Assembly (NCBI RefSeq): GCF_043641665.1
Contig: NC_092200.1
Coordinates: forward strand, 5,675,694 to 5,739,693
Direction of reading: 5' to 3'
Source: Enoplosus armatus
Lineage: Eukaryota; Chordata; Actinopteri; Centrarchiformes; Enoplosidae
Length of the DNA stretch: 64,000 nucleotides
The notes below the pieces were generated by a model that was not told where the DNA came from, did not search any database, and was given only the letters and a program-made list of their open reading frames with translations. Below are positions 1 to 12,700 of this stretch, piece after piece (position 1 is the stretch's first letter; every line of letters starts with the position of its first letter). A program made the position numbers and the translations under genes.

Positions 1-483
1 TGAAGATGCCAAACTCCAGAAACAGCACATCTGGATGATTTTCTGTGAATACTTTGTGATTCCTCTCCCTAGTGTCATGTTACTGGCTTAAAGTATATCA
101 GCTGCCTGCTGTGTTTACACTTGGATTGCTCCCGACCATACGAAGGTCTTAAGGGTCTGAAGGATGGAGCTCTGGCTATGGAAAGATACAGAAAGAAAGA
201 TTCTCTCCTTCTAAAAGTACGTTATTACTGACAAAATTATATAAAAAGTTATCAGACAACTCAAAAATATAGCTGATATAGCATTTAAATGAACTAATCA
301 TGCAGCCTTAGTTTTTCTTTTTTCTTTATTTTTTTAAGACAGACTCAGAGATGATTTTGATGCCAGACTTTCAAGAGACCAAGCTCCATAAAAATCAAGT
401 GTATTCCTTTATATGCAACATCATAGTTTGATATTCTGGACTGAGGCGGGATGTGAATACAAGGTAAGATCATGCTCTCTCAC
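1..483 (-). other. Partial last intron of the cadherin, no feature seen
   Basis: AT-rich sequence after the donor at 483-482, with stops in all frames. I see no cytoplasmic-domain coding sequence and no acceptor followed by a juxtamembrane motif, so the last exon is further left. Confidence 0.7.
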
Positions 484-735
484 CTGTGAGTATGACCAGG
501 CAGACCAGAAGCCCTAACAAGGTTTGCAGGCTGACCCCCATTGACATGGCGAGGGCCTCCACTCCCCCTGTGGGACAATGGCCTGCAGGCTGGCAGCTGC
601 ACACATTGATGGTCAAAGTGCTGGTGCTGGAGAGAGCTGGAGAGCCACTATCTGTCACCACAACAGGCAAGAGGTACTGAGTTCGATCCTTGCGGGTAAA
701 AGTACTCCTGCGTGCCACGATGCCGGCTGTATTGT
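484..735 (-). CDS. Cadherin exon encoding EC5 end and transmembrane start
   Basis: 252 bp, residues 550-633 plus one base. The acceptor TTCATTTTTAG and the donor CACAG|GTGAGAG are visible. It encodes [26 protein letters not shown], and the cysteine cluster [11 protein letters not shown] (C595, C597, C603) that disulphide-locks EC5. The hydrophobic run [20 protein letters not shown] is the first part of the membrane helix. It is cut by the splice site, as in other classical cadherins, so the rest of the helix and the cytoplasmic tail belong to an exon beyond position 1. Confidence 0.95.
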
Positions 736-3700
736 CTAAAAATGAAGTCAAGAGAGGTGCACTTTTCAGTATGCTTCAAAAAAACATGAGTACCGCCTCC
801 ACTGTGAGTGCTGTTATTTTGGGGGAATTCAAAGCTGAATAACAAGTGAACTGACACACGTAATGTGATTTAAAATACAATCTAAGCTCTCTGAAAGACC
901 CGAGCACCTTGTCAAATCTAATTTTCAGTGTGTACAAAAGTAAATTTGGAAAATCAGTTTCAGTTTTGGGTTCACCCCTAAGACTTAATCAAGGAACTTA
1001 ACAAATAACCTTTTGGGAGTCAAATATGACTTGTGGCATATTGAAATGTGTTTTATTAAATGTGCTCCTTCTTGATTTGTTATTCATTTCCTGGTTGCTG
1101 ACTGGGCTGCTGTGCTTGCACTGCACCTGCATACATTTCATTCAAACATCGCTCTGGTGCACACTTTAACACTGCTTGTTTGATTTTTAGTGCCCATTTT
1201 CATTATAAACTTTGAAAAAGGATTGACTGCCCAGTGACTACAAGGCAAACAGTCTTTCAATGTACTTACTTGAGAGGCTGTCAGCCACAAAAACTACAAC
1301 CTACTGAAGGATTTCATTCCAAAATGTGGCAGAACACTTTCAGGTACATAGTGTTAATTTAAATTCAAATTCTTGTAATCATAAAAATATCCATTCATTT
1401 TGTCACACAGTTATACCTCTGCTCATACAGGTTGTGGTTTAGCCGCAGCTCACCATCATTATTCCAGCCATCAAATGGGACTTTTAAGTATGGCTTCATC
1501 TTGTTTCATGCATTAATTTTTGCCCCACAGCTGAAAAGCTCCAAACTGAAAATATCAGTAATTTGCAAGACGAAATTTCTTGGTGCAAGAAGTACAATAG
1601 TATAATGCAATATAATACAATTAATGCTGAGGGTCTCAGAGCAACAGTACAGAGTTATTCAGCAACTGGCTCATTGCACTTAAGGGAAAAATCACATTTA
1701 AAATCTGCTTTTTCATTGAATTTGGACAAAAAACAGCTGCCTACTTTAGGAGTTGTTCCACTGACAGTGAATGTGTGACTGAATCTGCTGTTGAATCAAT
1801 ATCGCTGTCAAATCAGCAACGACAAAAAGACCTGTGAAAGCTTCCTAGCAGTAGTTTTATCATTCACTGTCTGTAGAGCATCTCAAAGATTTGTCATCAT
1901 CATCGCCAGTAGTCTTTTTTATCTCTTATTTGTATATTCAGATTCACATCTAGAACTCTGCTCTAAAATATTAAATAAATAAGACATGTGAGTTTTGACA
2001 TTTTGGGAAATACGCTTATTCACTTTCTTGCCGAGAGCTAAATGAGAAGGTCGATAGCACTCTCATGAGTGTATGCTACAGTGAATATGAAGCTAGCAGC
2101 CTGTTAGCTTAGCTTAGCACAAAGAGTGGAAACAGGGTGAAACAGCTAGACTGGCTCAGTCCAAAGGCAAAAGAAATCTGCCTGCAGCACCTCAAAAGAT
2201 CACTAACCAACACGTTGTGTCCTATTAGTGTCCAACTCTCAGAAGTGCAAAAATGAAAAGCTGTGAAGTCTTGTCGTCGTCAAGAGGTTGCTAGGCAACC
2301 AGTGGAAACTCAACCAGTGGAGTTGCTGCGCCCATCCAAGAAATAGTACGGCACTAAACCCTACAATACTTTGTAATTTTTACTCTTTAGTTTTTGTACG
2401 GATTAAACAAACGAGATATAATTTGTAATGAGTGAGCTTTAGCTGCCGTGAGCTGCTATCAGGCAAATTTTGAGCCAAGCTAGATGTTTCCATCTTTGTA
2501 TTAAGCTAAGCTAACTAATACACACTTCATATTAGCTGTACAGACACGGGAGTGGTATCTTCTAACTCATATGTGTATTTCCCAAATTGTTGAACTTTTC
2601 CTTTAAGCCCAAAAAAAGCTTAGAATATGTAAAAGAAGATATCTCCGTTTTGATAGTGTACATGACAAAGCTGCTATACACAATGGGATTAGGAAGACCA
2701 GTAAATGTAAAGCTGCAGAGGTATCGTGTGTGCTAATTATCTAATTGACTGTAACCTTGATAATCTCTGATAGTGAAGTTTGGATTGATGTGCTTCTCAG
2801 GGACCATAGAGAAGTAGAAGTGGTGACCCTCCACAGGGTCATCCGGATCCACAGCACTGAGCAGCTGAATGAGCTGAGAGACACAAAGACACATTACTGA
2901 GGACATGAGCAACACAAGGGCTGCTACACAATTGATTTCCAGAGGAAGCCTTTGTATTTCCTTTCTCAAAATTATGAATTTCAGAATTCTCAGAATCTCA
3001 TTCAGCAGCTGACATTGTTATGGCATGTATGTGTTCTTGTGCTACAATAGTTAAACGGTTCACAGTGTGTCCTTCAATGTTTAAAAAAATGTACAGAATA
3101 ATAGAGATGTTTTGATGCAATACAATACAATGCGCTACTGGAAATTCTCATTGCCACACTGTTATATAGTAAATCATGAACATCAGTATACATACTTCTC
3201 CCGCCTGCGTTCCCTCACAGATGTATGGCTGGTAATCTCTTGCAAGCCTTGGCACATTGTCGTTTATGTCCAGCACTTTGATGAACACCATCACAGAGGA
3301 GGATAAATGGTTCTGCGCTGCAGTAGTGAAGATAGACATTTGCTGGAGTCCACTGGGTGCATGTATCATAAATGCTTTGTAAAAGCTCTGTCAAAATAAT
3401 ACTTAAGACTGATAAATGTTTCTTCTACTTGAAACACGACTGGAAAAAAAACTTTCTCCAAACTAAGACAGACTGAACAGTAAAAAACAGTAAAAAAAAA
3501 AGTGAATGTTTCTATGGAAATTTAAGGGTTTGTATCATTCTAGACCAGTGGTTCCCAACTTTTATCTCCAAAGCCCTGTCAAATTAACTCATATACCCCT
3601 TTAACAACACCAACTATTAATTTGAAACTGGATGTTATTTAGCACTTTTAATTATATGAAATTTCACATTGTTAGCATTACCCATTGGGATGGCTGAAGA

Positions 3701-6700
3701 CATTTCAACTATTTATCCATGACTTTTAGCTAACGATTTAATCAGTTTATACATTACTTTTAGCTAACTATTTCACCAGCTTATTTATTACTTTTAGCTA
3801 ACTATTTCACCAGTTTACACATTACTTTTAGCTAACTATTTCACCAGTTTACACATTACTTTTAGCTCACTGTTTCACCAGTTTATTTATTACTTTTAGC
3901 TAACTATTTCACCAGTTTATACATTACTTTTAGCTCACTATTTCACCAGTCTATCCATGACTTTTAGCCAACTATTTCACCAGTTTATACAATACTTTTA
4001 GCTAACTATTTCACCAGTTTATACATTACTTTTAGCTATTTCACCAGTTTATCCATGACTTTTAGCTAACTATTTCACCAGTTTATACATTACTTTTAGC
4101 TATTTCACCAGTTTATCCATAACTTTTAGCTAACTATTTCACCAGTTTATTTATTACGTTTAGCTAACTATTTCACCAGTTTATCCATGACTTTTAGCTA
4201 ACTATTTCACCAGTTTACACATTACTTTTAGCTAACTATTTCACCAGTTTATCCATGACTTTTAGCTAACTATTTCACCAGTTTATACATTACTTTTAGC
4301 TAACTATTTCACCAGTTTATCCATGACTTTTAGCTAACTATTTCATCAGTTTATACATTACTTTTAGCTATTTCATCAGTTTATACATTACTTTTAGCTA
4401 ACTATTTCACCAGTTTATCCATGACTTTTAGCCAACTATTTCACCAGTTTATACATTACTTTTAGCTAACAATTTCACCAGTTTATTTATTACTTTTAGC
4501 CAACTATTTCACCAGTTTATACATTACTTTTAGCTCACTATTTCACCAGTTTATCCATGACTTTTAGCCAACTATTTCACCAGTTTATACATTACTTTTA
4601 GCTAACTATTTCACCAGTTTATACATTACTTTTAGCTAACTATTTCACCAGTTTACACATTACTTTTAGCTCACTGTTTCACCAGTTTATTTATAACTTT
4701 TAGCTAACCATTTCACCAGTTTATACATTACTTTTAGCTCACTATTTCACCAGTTTATTTATTACTTTTAGCTAACTACGTCACCCGTTAATTCATAACT
4801 TTTAGCAAACTATTCCAACAGGGTATTCATTACTTTTGAAATCTATTTCAACCATTTCCATTTCTTTTAGCTGACTTCTGGCTTGCTAACTAGTTTTCAG
4901 GCACTCTCAATCGCAACACGTATTGTTCAGGTGTTAAAGCTGACTCAATTTGGATTTATTTTTCCTTTATCGAATTTCATCTATTAAGTTACTGCACAAT
5001 CTTTAGATGTAACCTCTGGCAACTGTCTGGTTGGGAATCACTGCTCTAGACAAATATTTGTCATCAACACATTGCTGTGAATATCTTCTGGACAGGTTTC
5101 ATGAATGAGAAATGGTACATGCTGTAAGTTGGCCATATCAGCAAGACAGTATAGTGCAAGACATGAAATTATCCTTACTTGTTTCCTTGGCTTCAACAGT
5201 TACATTGTGCCAGTTTGAAGCCTCTCGGTCCAAAGCTTTAGCGACAGTTATAGTTCCATTGTTTGGGTCTATTTTGAAAGCTTTTGTAGTATCACTCCTT
5301 TTGTCAATTGAATATCTGGAAGAAAAATCACGGAGACACACATTTAGCAGGCAAGGTTGTTTTCCTGGCAAACAAAACATTGCGATACCACAGGGAGATT
5401 AATTAGGCAAACTGCTCAATTTTTTAATCTGTTGACTGATATCCAACAAAGGGAGTACACACACAAACTAGTGTGACACAACAACACTGTGAAAACAAAC
5501 CATCTCACACAGATGGCATAGACACTATTTTGTATATTTTTTCAGTTATTTTGATTTAATATTATTTCTACTCTGACCACAGAACTTTTCTATTTGTCAT
5601 AAGTGAGGAAATATTTAAAAACAGGGAGAGTGGGAAGCTTGTAAACATAGAGAAACAGAGAAACTTCTTGGAATTGAATAATAGTCTGTCCACACAATGT
5701 TACAGGTGGTGCAGCTGTGGTGACATAAAACACATCCCTGTGTCTTGTTTTCTGATAGTGGGTGACAAGTTAGGGCCTGCATGTAAAAATAAACTTAAAA
5801 AAACATACATTTATCATCCAGACCAGACAAGCAGAATTGCTTGTTATTGCACAGGTCTTTCACACCACCATACCTTTAGCACTCGTTATTAGTGTGATTA
5901 AGTGATTTTAACACCATGGTGAATTAGGGTAACCAGGAATTAAAACACACAGAGTAATGAATCATTTCTGTGAGCCTTGTTGCTGATAACGACATGGAAA
6001 ATAAGCCAATTTGACCAAAGCAAACTTAATCATATTTAGTAGAACTGTGGAAACCCCTAAAATGTCAGCCTAAATGTATTAATCAATGAGACACTGTCAC
6101 CAAAGGGACAGTAATAGACGCTAGGCTGAGGATGATATGCAGCACCTGCCACTCTTAAGCTCTGCTGAGATGGACTACAGACACCAGTACTGCTGCTGTC
6201 TCCTCTGCAACGTGCCCCACTTGCAAATGACTGCAAATCTCAATTCCATATGCCACCTCGTATGGTGCTTTATTACATTCCCACGTTCTAGCCACGTCGC
6301 TTTGTGATAATACCACAGCAATAGATGGAAAAGCCTGTGAGGTATAAAAAAAAAAATCGTCATGATTTATTCAGCAGGGCTCATTTCCTACTAAAGTAAT
6401 ATGAGATAAATATGACCATGTACAGGGTATCCAGAGATCAAGGGTAAAAATGGATGCACCAAGCCAGTAACACTATTTGAAATGGAATGATTTTTCACCC
6501 TGTGGAGGAAGCTGTCTAGGGCAGGCTGTCTAGGGACGTTACGCCCCCACCAGCCTGGGTATCTACCTCATCATTATCATGCTGGTAGTTGGGTGGCAGA
6601 TGCCATTCTTGCTGGTTTAGACTGTTCACATTACCTGATGGGATTGTTGACTGTGTCAGTGTCTCTGGCGCTGACACTGCCAACCTCAGTTCCCACAGCT

Positions 6701-9700
6701 GCATTTTCAGGAACTTTCCACTCGTAGACCCGCGAGAGGAAGACAGGCGGCTCGTCCACATTCTCCACAACAATCTTGAGCGTTGTCCTGTCCCTGAACT
6801 CCTCCAAAGTCAGAAAACGAGTGTCCACGTGATCGTTGACTGCCTCGGCGGCCATGACAAAACGTCTTTTAGTTTCATAGTCCAAAGGCTGTGAGGGAAA
6901 GAAATACCTTTTCATTCATATCAACACGGTGGCTGTTATAAGAAGAAAGCCCCTTGTTCATCATCATTAAGCCAACTTAAAGAGTAACAGCTTTTCAGTT
7001 ATGTTTTTTGCCAACTTGTACTTAAGAGAGATGATTATTCCGGTGAGAGCAGGACAGGACTCAGATTGGATGTTAAAATTGTTTAGTCAACGTCAATAAA
7101 CTACCAGCTGTGAGCGCGCACTTAAATAATGCTGTGTTTTCGATTAACAGTATGATGTTAGTAATAAGAAAACAGCATGCAAACCATTACTGTGTTCCCA
7201 AAATGATTCAGAGACAGAGTCAATAATGTTTTTTTTATTTCATTATCACGGCATCTAAATTGAAATCTCCTGTGCTACAATAGGAGCAGCATACTGTATG
7301 TGTGAAAACATTAAGTATGATACACAATTCCAAGAATCTAACATCATCTAACATTATCTAACATCAAGCAGTGTTGAGTGTTCGTAACTAATAGAAATAA
7401 AACGCTGGGTGATACTTGAACACACAGAGCTCAGGCCTTCTAACCGTAGACTGTATGAAAGAAGTGGATGTAGCCACCGTGGTAACGACGTGTCAATCAC
7501 AAGTCTATTTTACTCTAAATGGGACCATAATTTACTAAATGAACATCACGCTGTATTGAAGAAGACTGAGACCATAAAGTCATGAGGAAAATGTAATAAG
7601 TCAAGTGAGAAGTAGGTTCATTTTCTCATAGACTTCTATACAATCTCTGTACACACATAAGGTCAAATTTGATTGATTGAATTCCAGTCAATTAATACAC
7701 TTTCAATATTCTCTGGATTTTGTAACTGTTTATTATTTATTTTATTTTTTGTAACCAGCCTAGAAACAGTCCGGCACAAAGCGCCCCGTAAAACCACGGC
7801 TTTTTACAGATTAGACAAACGTAGGTGGATTTTGTTTCCTTCGGATAGCGGTAGGCTAGCTGCTTTATATTTACCGGATATACATGAGAGCGGTATCAAT
7901 GTTCTCATCTAACTCTTTGCAAGAAAGCGAATAAGCGTTTGAGTTTGTTATACAGCAACACCGTGAGGTAAAGATACAGTACCTGCTCCCACAGACTCGT
8001 GCTTCTCTACCAGTTTGCCAGTAAGTAGCTAAATGTGGCTGCTAATTGAACCCTAAAATTAAAAGCTTTTCGCCAGCTGTGGAGGATGCTGAACATATGG
8101 TTCACTAGACAGTTCACAGTTACCCCAGAGGAAGACAGGCCCTTGTCACCCTACACAACAAACTGTACAGTGATCACTCTTCTAATGTGTCAGTCAGAAA
8201 AAAATGGCAAATTTCACTGCTGACGTGCAATCATCAAAAGTAAGATATTTACATTATCTGTTCTTGTGTTGCAGCCCAGCAAACAGCAGTTTATTGTGCA
8301 TAGTGGCCCAGACTATGCTGGTATATGTTGATAATACTATTTCCTCCAGGTGTGCCGGCCGGCTACACAGTTCTGTCTGGTAGGCTCATTAATTCTTAAG
8401 AAATGTGATTAATTTTCTTTTGTTGCCTGTGTATCTGTGTGGTTTAATGTTGCCGTTGTGGTGTGTGCCAGCTGTCTGTGTGTGAGCATGCTTGCCTGGT
8501 TGTTGGGGAGTGCCAGGATGTGTTGCCATGTCCTCTCTCAGGTGTAATGATTTTTTTTTTTTTTTTTTTTTTTGACGCTGGACTCTGTAATGTTAATTTA
8601 ACATGGATTCTAATAATTGCCTTTAGTTTTTGTTTCATAACCTAATGGTCTCTGTGCCCACCCACACTATGATTCCTGGCTCCACTACTGCCCTTCAAAC
8701 ATCAGATTAAAAACTAAATATGAAAATATCTATACAAAATTCATACATGAGACACTGTATATGTATTCACCTTGGCTAGCAGAATCACTCCCTCCTGCGT
8801 CACTGGGTCTGTTTTGATGATAAAAGTGGAGCTTTCCTCCAGGTCATCCTCCAGACTGTAGGTCATTCTGGCATTGATGCCAATGTCTCCATCCTCTGCC
8901 ATAATCCTGCCCACTGTGGTGCCCACGGCTGCATTTTCAAGAACGGCAAAGGCATACAAGTCTGAAGAAACAAAAAAATCATTCATGAGAAGTTGTACGT
9001 TGGAATAGGATATCAAAAAGAATACAGCATTTGGATGATACCAAATTGGTACTTTAGCAGTGCGTCATGATAACTCACGTTTAGAGAAAAACGAAAAAAG
9101 TTTCTTGACTAAAACATCGCCTAGAGAACTTGACATCAAGTTGTTAATAGCTAGTCAAGAGTCTGCTAGTGTGTAAAGTGATAAGAAGGGAGAACATTGT
9201 GGTGGAGGGTCAATTTGTGTGAGTCACAGATAAGTTGTGGCAACGCCACATAATCCCAGCCTAACTCTAATAAGAAGATGAGAAAATGTGATTGTGTCTT
9301 TGAGGGAGTCTATTTGGGTGGCTGCCACAACTGGGAGTAACTCAACAGCAACCAGCTGCTCCTGGAAAAAAAAAATCCCTGCTGATAATAATTTGCAATT
9401 ATGTGACAAAACAGAGGGCACAGTTCAAAGTGAAGTGTGGCCATACAATATTTATAAGGCTTTTTGACTGAACACAGAATCCCTGGGATACAGTAGCACC
9501 GGCAATGAATGTAAATGTGACGTTAATAGTTAAAAGTATCATCCTTGCTGTCTCATTTCTACAGAATTGATTTCTTGCCTGGGCATTCATTTAGGAAGGT
9601 TTATCGCTGAGAAGGCTAGGTTTGTTTCCAAAGGTCATGACAAATGTCCTTTCATGTGTGAATGATTAAATTCATCCAGTGGGCGACACGTATGCACACG

Positions 9701-12700
9701 CAGACGAACAGAACATCCCCCTCACCTTTCCCGTCTCCTTCGCTCTCTCCATATCTCTCTCTCTCTCTCTCTCTCATTCCTCGACTGTCTCCTTTTAATT
9801 TTGGCTGCCGTGTGAATAACAAGAAGCGCATACAGCCGACTGCAGCGCTGGCAGCACAAGCCACCCAACGGAACCAGAGGAATGTGATCAAATAAATACC
9901 TCTTAGGCATAATATTGAACGCGTCCTCGCAGTCTGCAACGCTTTGTACTCTTTCATCGATTCCCAGAGTGTGTATGACCTGGTGTTTGCAACACTATGA
10001 GTCACACTCTGTAAGGGACTCACGGTGCTGAAACGTGGGTCCATTGTCGTTGACATCAGTCAGGCTGACGGTGACCGTGGTGGAGGAGGAGTAACCGCCG
10101 CTGAGGCCCAGCATATCCTTCACTTGCACCACCACCAGGTACTGCTCTCTGGCCTCGCGGTCCATGTTTGGCCAAGATGTTACAATAATCCCTGCAGAGA
10201 CAGAGGAGGCATACAAGAGGCAAGTTGAGTTAAATAAGACAGCATCAAGTGTATCAGTGGGTGGTTTCTTTCTTTTTCTATCTTTTTCTTTTTACTAAAT
10301 GTCTTTTTTTTTTTTTTTTACCAAATGTCTAAACAAACTTTGCCTCAAGGGGTCTTTCAGAGAGCTCTGCGCACCATGTACAGTAAGACTGCAGCACAAT
10401 AAACTTCTGCAATATTTAACAACACACAAAGAAATATTAAGAGGGCTTTCAGATGACTTAATGCTTCCTCTGTCTGGCCAAAGCAGAGGCTGTGGGCAAC
10501 AGTAAGCAGAAGAACATTTTGAATCAAGAGAATTAGATGGACCTGGCAAATGTAAATGCTATTTTTGTCTTGGAAGTCATCATTTCAACCACTCATCTAA
10601 TCTTGTATTTAGATGACATAAGCTTTTCAGCAGCCATTTGCTAACCACAATATCTAGTCCTCTAAGTGTTGTATTGTGAACACGTCTGACGTTCAGTATT
10701 TTTCTTTTTGTCCTTAAAAAGTCCAAAACCAACAATTTGTTAGTATGTCTTTCAATACTTTCATGTCTGTCAGTCTAAAATCCATTTATTGCTACTGAAA
10801 AATGACAAAGAGGTCACAAATATATAGTTTAATAAAAAAAAAAAGATGAAATCATTCCTGGGCACTGTAGTTTTTAGCAAACGTTACTCAAACTGAAACA
10901 GAGTAAATCTCCAATCTTAGGTTAACTGAAGCCATGAGCAAAACTACAACTTAGTGCTTTGGAGTGAACTGCTGCCCACTCCTCAATGAAAACTAACAAT
11001 TGTTTCCCTAAAAAGTCAGTTTTGCCCTTTTACATATTGCATTAATTTGTTTTTAAACAACTTTCTGACGTCAATAATGCCCTCCCCCAACTCTTCACAG
11101 TTCAGGGCAACAATGTGTGTGGGAAGTGCTGCAGCTGACCTCTGAATTACACAATTAAATAGTGTAAATGTACATGCAATGGCATCAGTTGAACCACTTT
11201 CAGGGTGTAAATATTTTTCCCAATGGTCTAAAAGTGTAGCTAAATCTGTGAACAGTTGTTTTAAGAGATAAAGTTGCCAGGGGAATTTATACAACACTCA
11301 AAGTGAGAAATAGTGTCTGACTTGTCAAAAGTGACTAGGACTGGAGGGACAAAGCCCAAAGACAAAGCCAAAGACGTTTCTTGTCTCAACAGCAATTGGA
11401 AACATCTTTGCCCTTCTGTCTTTTTTCAGCCCACTTGTTATTAAGTTAAACATTATTTCTGCAGAGCCAAATCTTGAGTGCGCCTCCCCAAAAGCCCAAA
11501 TCTGTGGCTCTTGAGAGATCTGTGCCGCCTTGATTGATTACCACTAAAGGACAGTTCCCTGTCAGTCTGTCAGTGGTACCTGTCTTTGGCTCCACGGAGA
11601 AGTAGGGCTCCCCCTGCAGGATGGAGTAGATGAGCTTGGCGTTGTTTCTGAACATGGGATCATCAGCATCTGTGGCTGTCACCTGGGCCACCGTGGTCCC
11701 TGTGGGGGGGAGGCGCATCACGCAGTCAGAGTTAGCTCAGGCAGCAGTTCCAGTCGACGGGGAAATAAAGTGATTATGCCACAGTCCCACAGGGTCTGTC
11801 TGTCTGGCTCAGAGGGGGAGCAGTGGAAATGGAAGAGAGAAGGGGGGTGGGGTTGAGGAAGGGTTAGAGGAGGGATGTTGACAAAGGGGCGAGGGTTGGG
11901 GAGGTGGGGGTGGGGAGCAGCGTTGGCCTTTCAAAACTCAGTCAGGCTGTGCAGGTGTGTGTGACAGCCTCTCCAGCCCTATAGCGACATCTCTCTCACT
12001 GTCCACCTGCCCCTCATTTTCTCTCCTTCGCACTTCACACTCAGTTTCACCGCTCTATCTTTCACACTTACTACCCTTTTCTCCGCTGACCATATCCTTC
12101 CCCTCACCTTGCTTTCTACAGTATCTTTCGCTCCCCTCTTGTTTATCTCGTTCTTTTTTTCCCAGAGAGCACTCTTTCTTTCTCACAGGCAGGGATTTAC
12201 CGCAGCAGTTCTTATTTTCAGTGGTCCGCACTCCAACCTTCCCCTCTCACTTTCTCTCTCCGAGTCCAATGCATTATGATTTATTACGAGTGAGATATTA
12301 TGCTGCAAAAGCAGATTACATATAAATTGAAATGGTAATGTTTGTGGTATGAAAGGGCAGTGGTTATAATAACATTATTTAAGAAATGTATCCATAAAGG
12401 CATCCAAGCTATGATTCAGAATCCAATACTTTTAACTTCCTGAATGGGGACAGATGACAGGCATTCATATAACCTTTTGTTCATCGTATTCAGTTAAGAT
12501 TTAAGATAATTCAAAAGTATATCCTTAGAAACAATAAAGCCAAGCTTTTATCTGTTCAATAGAACTTTTATTCGTAAACAAAACTAAAAGTCTAAGCCAT
12601 ACTAGCATCTCTTAGAGGCTGTACTTGGACACAGCTGTGATTTGAGCTAAAGGCTAATATCAGCATGCTAGCTTGCTCACAGTCACAGCGTTACGGGATT

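Noticed and set aside
1..483. Search for the cadherin cytoplasmic exon
   Set aside because: The sequence has stops in all frames and no catenin-binding or juxtamembrane motif, so the exon is outside the window.
3703..4875. Regular repeats suggesting a CRISPR array
   Set aside because: Units are directly adjacent without unique spacers, and the locus lies in a vertebrate intron.
9652..10056. 134-codon minus-strand open frame
   Set aside because: It overlaps the 168-bp cadherin exon in another frame and runs through the TC microsatellite, so it is a chance frame.
11957..12325. 122-codon plus-strand open frame
   Set aside because: It is Ser/Pro/Leu-rich only because the DNA is a pyrimidine tract lacking stops. 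It is antisense inside a cadherin intron with no domain.
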